NCBI GenBank assembly: GCA_905210875.1
Contig: CAJLYN010000015.1
Span: forward strand, 1-19,261
Length of the DNA stretch: 19,261 nt
Origin: an uncultured Bacteroides sp.
GTDB lineage: Bacteria; Bacteroidota; Bacteroidia; Bacteroidales; UBA11471
Reading direction: 5' to 3'
Shown: positions 15,526-19,261 of the stretch, piece by piece
How positions within the stretch are numbered: position 1 is the stretch's first letter
How the letters are laid out: each line of letters opens with the position of its first letter
Position numbers and translations under genes: made by a program
Notes under the pieces: model-generated
Database searches by the model: none
Told to the model about the DNA's origin: nothing
What the model saw: the letters and a program-made list of their open reading frames with translations, nothing else

Positions 15526-16908
15526 ATGAAAAAAATAATTCTGTTTGTTCTTTGTTCTATTTCCGCCGTACAACTCTTTGCCGACGGTTGGCAAGGGCAG
15601 CAGGGCAGTCGCCGTTTTTTCTTGAAGACAGATTATACGGTTGAAGGCACCACCATGACTGTTCCCGAATATTGGATAGAACAAGCTCCTTGCGATTCAT
15701 TGAGCCTCTCGGGCGATTCGCTTTTTCTCCGTTTCAATAACGGCCAGCTGGTGATGAAAGGATGCCTGATTTCTTCGCCATCGCCCCGAATTAAAGCGAG
15801 TGTAACCCTCTATCAGAAAGAGTATCGTATGGACTTTGTAAAGGCCGATACGCTCCAACCGCACTATTGGCCGCAAAATCCGGTACCCCCATATCCTTAT
15901 GTCGAAGAGGAGATAGCCGTACCTGTCAACGATTCGATTGTTTTGTCTGGCACTCTGACCCGTCCACGTACCCGCAGACGGGTACCGGCAGTGATAATAC
16001 TATCGGGTACCGGCAAGCAAGACCGAGATGCCTCTTTCACCGGCCATCGGCCTTTTGCCCGAATAGCCGATTATCTTACCCGTCGCGGTATGGCGGTATT
16101 ACGTCTTGACGACCGGGGCGTAGGAAAATCCACCGGACGTTATGAAGAGGCGACGACAGCCGATTTTGCTTCTGATGCTTTGCGGGCCGTAGCGGTGTTG
16201 AAACAGAATCGACATATCCGCTCCTCGAAAATAGGCCTTATGGGGCACAGCGAGGGAGGTGCTGCAGCCATGATGGCCGCTGCTGCTTCCGACGATGTGG
16301 CTTTTGTCGTTTCTTTGGCCGGGCTTATGACCGATGGGTTGACCAGCCTTGTTTTGCAGAACGATGCCATCATCGACTCTTATCCCGGCTATTCCGATGA
16401 ATGGCGGCAGACCAATAAGGATTTCCTGCGACTTCTTTTCAGATGGGTATATGAGATACCGCTTTCACAATCCCTGGCCGAGCCCCTGCGAGAACGTTTT
16501 ATGGAATGGACCTCTATGCAGAACGATACCGTGTTGCAAATGACCGGTTTGAAAGATAGAGAGGAGATGTATCTGGCACGCTATCTGCGCACCGCCGATA
16601 CGCAGTGGTACCGCCGCCTGATGCATTATGACCCGGCCGAATATATTCCACGTGTTCACGTTCCGGTATTGCTTCTTAATGGTGATTGTGATATTTTGGT
16701 ACCGGCAGAGCCCAATCTTTCAACTGCCGATTCATTATTGCATGTTGGAGGTAATACCCGCTTTGAAAAGGTAATATTGCCGGGGCTGAATCATATGTTC
16801 CAGCATTGTGAAACTTGCCGTCAGGAAGAAATTCCCGATTTGTCCGATGTTTTTGCCGAGGAAGCTTTGGAAGAGATTTATCGCTTCTTGAAGCAATATG
16901 TTTTGTGA
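15526..16908 (+). CDS. Exported alpha/beta hydrolase (serine hydrolase, S33-like)
   Basis: The start is placed at ATG 15526, giving 460 residues: it opens with a proper signal peptide (MKKIILFVLCSISAVQLFA), while the in-frame ATG at 15475 would translate the terminator hairpin. The first 130 mature residues form a beta-rich domain without a known motif. The hydrolase core begins near 140 with the oxyanion-side ILSGTGKQDRD. It continues with GHRPFARIADYLTRRGMAVL and LDDRGVGKSTGR, the nucleophile GHSEGG (Ser242), LNGDCDILVPAE (Asp389 as likely acid) and LPGLNHMF (His423). The triad is complete, so an active esterase or peptidase of the type common in Bacteroidota periplasms is expected. The substrate is unknown. 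It is followed by its own terminator and forms a single-gene unit. Confidence 0.88.
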   Translation: MKKIILFVLCSISAVQLFADGWQGQQGSRRFFLKTDYTVEGTTMTVPEYWIEQAPCDSLSLSGDSLFLRFNNGQLVMKGCLISSPSPRIKASVTLYQKEYRMDFVKADTLQPHYWPQNPVPPYPYVEEEIAVPVNDSIVLSGTLTRPRTRRRVPAVIILSGTGKQDRDASFTGHRPFARIADYLTRRGMAVLRLDDRGVGKSTGRYEEATTADFASDALRAVAVLKQNRHIRSSKIGLMGHSEGGAAAMMAAAASDDVAFVVSLAGLMTDGLTSLVLQNDAIIDSYPGYSDEWRQTNKDFLRLLFRWVYEIPLSQSLAEPLRERFMEWTSMQNDTVLQMTGLKDREEMYLARYLRTADTQWYRRLMHYDPAEYIPRVHVPVLLLNGDCDILVPAEPNLSTADSLLHVGGNTRFEKVILPGLNHMFQHCETCRQEEIPDLSDVFAEEALEEIYRFLKQYVL

Positions 16909-16929
16909 GTTCACGCATATAAAGTTTCT

Positions 16930-16975
16930 AGCCGGGTGATAGAGAGTAACTCATATCACCCGGCTTGTTTTTTTT
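16930..16975 (+). terminator. Intrinsic terminator after the hydrolase gene
   Basis: AGCCGGGTGAT (16930-16940) pairs perfectly with ATCACCCGGCT (16955-16965), with an extra A-T pair and a small GAG/CTC inner stem, followed by a T8 run (16968-16975). It begins 22 nt after the hydrolase stop codon. Confidence 0.88.
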
Positions 16976-17017
16976 GAATAAAGTTATCGGCAAGAGTTTT
17001 ACACAAAATAAAATATC

Positions 17018-17026
17018 TATTTTTGC
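17018..17026 (+). promoter_or_regulatory. Putative -7 box (TATTTTTG) of the SLC13 permease gene
   Basis: TATTTTTG fits TAnnTTTG and is followed by C, as in other promoters of this group. It lies just after the hydrolase terminator in the 285-bp gap 16909-17193. A start near 17030 would give a 5' leader of about 160 nt. I see no clear riboswitch fold in the leader. A -33 TTTG is not evident. Confidence 0.45.
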
Positions 17027-17193
17027 AGAAAAGATATGCCTCGGTATGAAACGATAATCAGTAACGTCGTCTTTGTGTTTTCTGTATGCCCGACTTTTGC
17101 TTTTTTGAACGATAACAATGATTGAGTGTTCTTATCCTGAGACGTATGACAATATCATGTGATGCATTAAAAAGAGTAATGAATAAATAAGAG

Positions 17194-19038
17194 ATGATTA
17201 TAACCCTTGTAATTTTAGCCTTGTCGGCCATATTTTTCATGGCCGGAAAGATTCGATCCGATCTGATTGCGCTGTGCTCACTCATATTGTTGGTATTGTT
17301 CGGAATTCTTACCCCAGTAGAGGCTTTGAGCGGATTTTCCAATAGTGTTGTCATCATGATGGTCGGCCTCTTTGTCGTAGGTGGAGCCATATTCCAGACC
17401 GGTCTGGCCAAGATGGTGAGTGGAAAGATTATGCAGGCTGCCGGAAAAAATCAGCTCAGACTTTTCTTGTTGGTTATGTTGGTAACCTCTTTTGTGGGCG
17501 CTTTTGTCAGCAACACCGGCACGGTGGCTTTGATGTTACCGATTGTCGTGAGTCTGGCCAAAGGTGTCGATATGTCGCCTTCGCGTCTGCTCATGCCGTT
17601 GGCATTCGCCAGCAGCATGGGAGGCATGCTTACCCTCATCGGTACACCCCCCAACCTTGTAATACAGGAGACGTTGGAAAATGCCGGTATGGAGGCATTG
17701 TCGTTCTTCTCATTCACGCCGGTGGGTATAGTCTGTATTGTAGTGGGAATCTTGGTACTGATACCTATGTCGAAGTGGTTTCTTTCGGGTAAGCGTCGGA
17801 GCGGGGAGGAAGAAGAGCGTGTGCATCGTACCACAGAAGAGCTCTTGCGTGAGTATCAGCTCGAGCAGCGGCTGTTCCGTGTTCAGGTGCCGTCTGCTGC
17901 TTCGTACTGTGGAAAGATGGTACAGGAGTTGAATATTTCCGAAAAATACGGTGTGGGAATTTTGGAGATACGGCGGAAGATTTCGACACGCCGTCATTTC
18001 TTCAATAACATCTATGAGCATATAACAGCCGGTCCGCATACCGTGATTCAAGGCGATGATATACTCTATCTCTCAGGCGACGCCGCGCAGGTAGCCCGTA
18101 TGGTCGAGGAGAATGGCTTGTGGCAGCTTGATACGATATATAACCGTTCCGAGGCTGAGAAGATGAGTCAGACGGGGATTGCCGAGGTTGTGCTTTTGCC
18201 CAATTCTTCTTTGCAGAATGTGGCAGTGCGAGATTGTGGATTCAGAGAGAAATTCAAAATCAATATTCTTGGCATACAGCGTAACGATGCCTATTATGTT
18301 CATGACTTGCGTGATTTTCGTATGCATAGCGGCGATGCGTTGTTGGTGCAGGGTGAGTGGAACGATATTGCGCGTATGAGCAAAGAGCAGAACGATTGGG
18401 TCGTGTTGGGGCAGCCTGTCGAGCAAGAAGCAAAAGTTACCATTGACCGCAAGGCACCTGTGGCTGCCGCCATTATGTTGGCGATGATACTGGCCATGGT
18501 TTTTGACTGGGTTCCGGCAGTGATGGCCGTCATTATTGCAGCCGTACTGATGGTCTTTACCGGCTGTCTGCGTAGTGTCGAAGATGCCTATCGTACCATA
18601 AATTGGGAGAGTATCGTGTTGATTGCCGCCATGATGCCCATGTCGTTGGCTCTGGAAAAGACCGGTGCATCGGCGGGAATATCTACTGCATTGGTTTCAG
18701 GATTGGGCGAATATGGACCGTTGGCATTATTGGCCGGAATCTATTTTACGACATCTCTGATGACGATGTTTATCAGCAATACCGCTACGGCAGTATTGCT
18801 GGCACCCATTGCCATGCAGTCGGCCCTCAGTCTCGGTGTGAGTCCCTACCCCTATCTGTTTGCCGTGACGGTGGCTGCCAGTATGTGTTTTGCCTCTCCA
18901 TTCTCCACACCACCCAACGCACTGGTGATGTCGGCCGGTAAATATACTTTTATGGATTATGTCAAGGTCGGGTTGCCGTTGCAGTTGATTATGGGTATTG
19001 TCATGATATTTATCCTGCCATTGCTTTTTCCGTTCTGA
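17194..19038 (+). CDS. SLC13/DASS-type anion permease with two RCK_C (TrkA-C) domains
   Basis: This 614-residue inner-membrane protein belongs to the SLC13 (divalent anion:sodium symporter) group with a regulatory insert. The N-terminal membrane half (1-195) holds FVGAFVSNTGTVALMLPI (SNT 106-108) and GTPPNLVI (TPPN 151-154). The C-terminal half (420-614) repeats the pattern with MFISNTATAVLLAPI (SNT 528-530) and FSTPPNALV (TPPN 572-575). These paired SNT motifs bind sodium and substrate in characterised relatives. Two RCK_C domains, about 227-310 and 325-398, sit between the halves; such domains bind small ligands and gate transport. Sulfate is a common guess for this architecture, but dicarboxylates or phosphate cannot be excluded. 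ATG 17194 is the only sensible start, because an upstream ATG stops after three codons. It is a single-gene unit. Confidence 0.9.
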   Translation: MIITLVILALSAIFFMAGKIRSDLIALCSLILLVLFGILTPVEALSGFSNSVVIMMVGLFVVGGAIFQTGLAKMVSGKIMQAAGKNQLRLFLLVMLVTSFVGAFVSNTGTVALMLPIVVSLAKGVDMSPSRLLMPLAFASSMGGMLTLIGTPPNLVIQETLENAGMEALSFFSFTPVGIVCIVVGILVLIPMSKWFLSGKRRSGEEEERVHRTTEELLREYQLEQRLFRVQVPSAASYCGKMVQELNISEKYGVGILEIRRKISTRRHFFNNIYEHITAGPHTVIQGDDILYLSGDAAQVARMVEENGLWQLDTIYNRSEAEKMSQTGIAEVVLLPNSSLQNVAVRDCGFREKFKINILGIQRNDAYYVHDLRDFRMHSGDALLVQGEWNDIARMSKEQNDWVVLGQPVEQEAKVTIDRKAPVAAAIMLAMILAMVFDWVPAVMAVIIAAVLMVFTGCLRSVEDAYRTINWESIVLIAAMMPMSLALEKTGASAGISTALVSGLGEYGPLALLAGIYFTTSLMTMFISNTATAVLLAPIAMQSALSLGVSPYPYLFAVTVAASMCFASPFSTPPNALVMSAGKYTFMDYVKVGLPLQLIMGIVMIFILPLLFPF

Positions 19039-19072
19039 TTTCAAAGAAATAATCTGGAATTGAAAATGTACA

Positions 19073-19108
19073 AAACAAGCCGCGCTAAAAAATAAGCGCG
19101 GCTTGTTT
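19073..19108. terminator. Bidirectional intrinsic terminator between convergent genes
   Basis: AAACAAGCCGCGCT (19073-19086) and AGCGCGGCTTGTTT (19095-19108) form a perfect 14-bp stem around an A-rich 8-nt loop. It can be extended past a single bulged A. T-rich sequence flanks it in both reading directions. It lies 34 nt after the permease stop and 29 nt after the end (in its own sense) of the minus-strand gene, so it probably serves both. Confidence 0.85.
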
Positions 19109-19137
19109 GTATAGGAAGTGAAGCAGGATAACCCCAC

Positions 19138-19261
19138 TTATTTTTTATCTTTGATTTCTTCGAAGTCGACATACTCGCCGACCGAATCGTCGAAAATTTT
19201 CTTTTTTCTTCGTCTTTGCGGTTCTGTATTCTCTTCGGCGTAACGATCGTTTGGTTCGTTG
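19138..19261 (-). CDS. C-terminal fragment of a small charged protein, possibly DUF4834-like
   Basis: Only the last 40 codons are in the window; the gene continues past base 19261. Read on the minus strand it gives a highly charged tail with an acidic stretch, a basic cluster (QRRRKKKIF), then DDSVGEYVDFEEIKDKK and a TAA stop. A basic patch followed by a GEYVDFEE-type ending recalls the C-terminus of the short Bacteroidota membrane-anchored DUF4834 proteins, but this is recalled from memory and weak. That it codes is supported by the open frame and its position facing the shared terminator. Confidence 0.45.
   Translation of the reverse strand, partial: NEPNDRYAEENTEPQRRRKKKIFDDSVGEYVDFEEIKDKK

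Overview
The window looks like the chromosome of a Bacteroidota species, most likely a gut-type Bacteroidales. The grounds are a SusC/SusD pair with an STN domain, a FecI/FecR-type sigma/anti-sigma pair, several short lipoprotein signal peptides, promoter -7 boxes of the TAnnTTTG type, mostly absent Shine-Dalgarno sequences, and a spermidine gene (nspC) of the carboxyspermidine route. A type IX secretion (T9SS) tail on one protein fits lineages such as Barnesiella/Coprobacter, but the genus cannot be fixed from this sequence.

Layout. (1) 1-1029: nspC, cut at its 5' end by the window edge, followed by a clear intrinsic terminator near 1233-1267. (2) 1307-2374, minus strand: a lipoprotein of the 6-bladed beta-propeller type. 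(3) 2630-15448, plus strand: a regulated nutrient-uptake locus of about 13 kb. It runs ECF sigma factor, FecR-like anti-sigma factor, SusC-like TonB-dependent transducer/transporter, SusD-like lipoprotein, DUF4843 lipoprotein, PKD-like lipoprotein, a large TlpA-type thioredoxin protein and a T9SS-tailed Fn3 protein. The genes from FecR onward are tightly packed (gaps of 6-51 bp) and end at a strong terminator at 15480-15518. (4) 15526-16908: a secreted alpha/beta hydrolase with its own terminator. (5) 17194-19038: an SLC13-type permease with two RCK_C domains, ending in a terminator shared with a convergent minus-strand gene. (6) 19138-19261, minus strand: only the C-terminus of a small charged protein.

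How the genes may work together. In known FecI/FecR/SusC systems the STN domain of the outer-membrane transporter contacts the periplasmic part of FecR when substrate is taken up. FecR then releases the sigma factor, which switches on the transporter operon. SusD and the two following lipoproteins would form the surface substrate-capture complex. No glycoside hydrolase, polysaccharide lyase, sulfatase or obvious protease lies in the operon, so the cargo is not evidently a glycan. The thioredoxin protein and the T9SS-tailed protein are the unusual accessory parts.

The most notable non-coding signals are a T11 tract behind a weak hairpin between sigma and anti-sigma genes, a consensus -7 box placed directly in front of the operon terminator, and a six-codon leader ORF whose stop overlaps the GTG start of the sigma gene. 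I saw no tRNA, rRNA, CRISPR, insertion sequence or phage gene.
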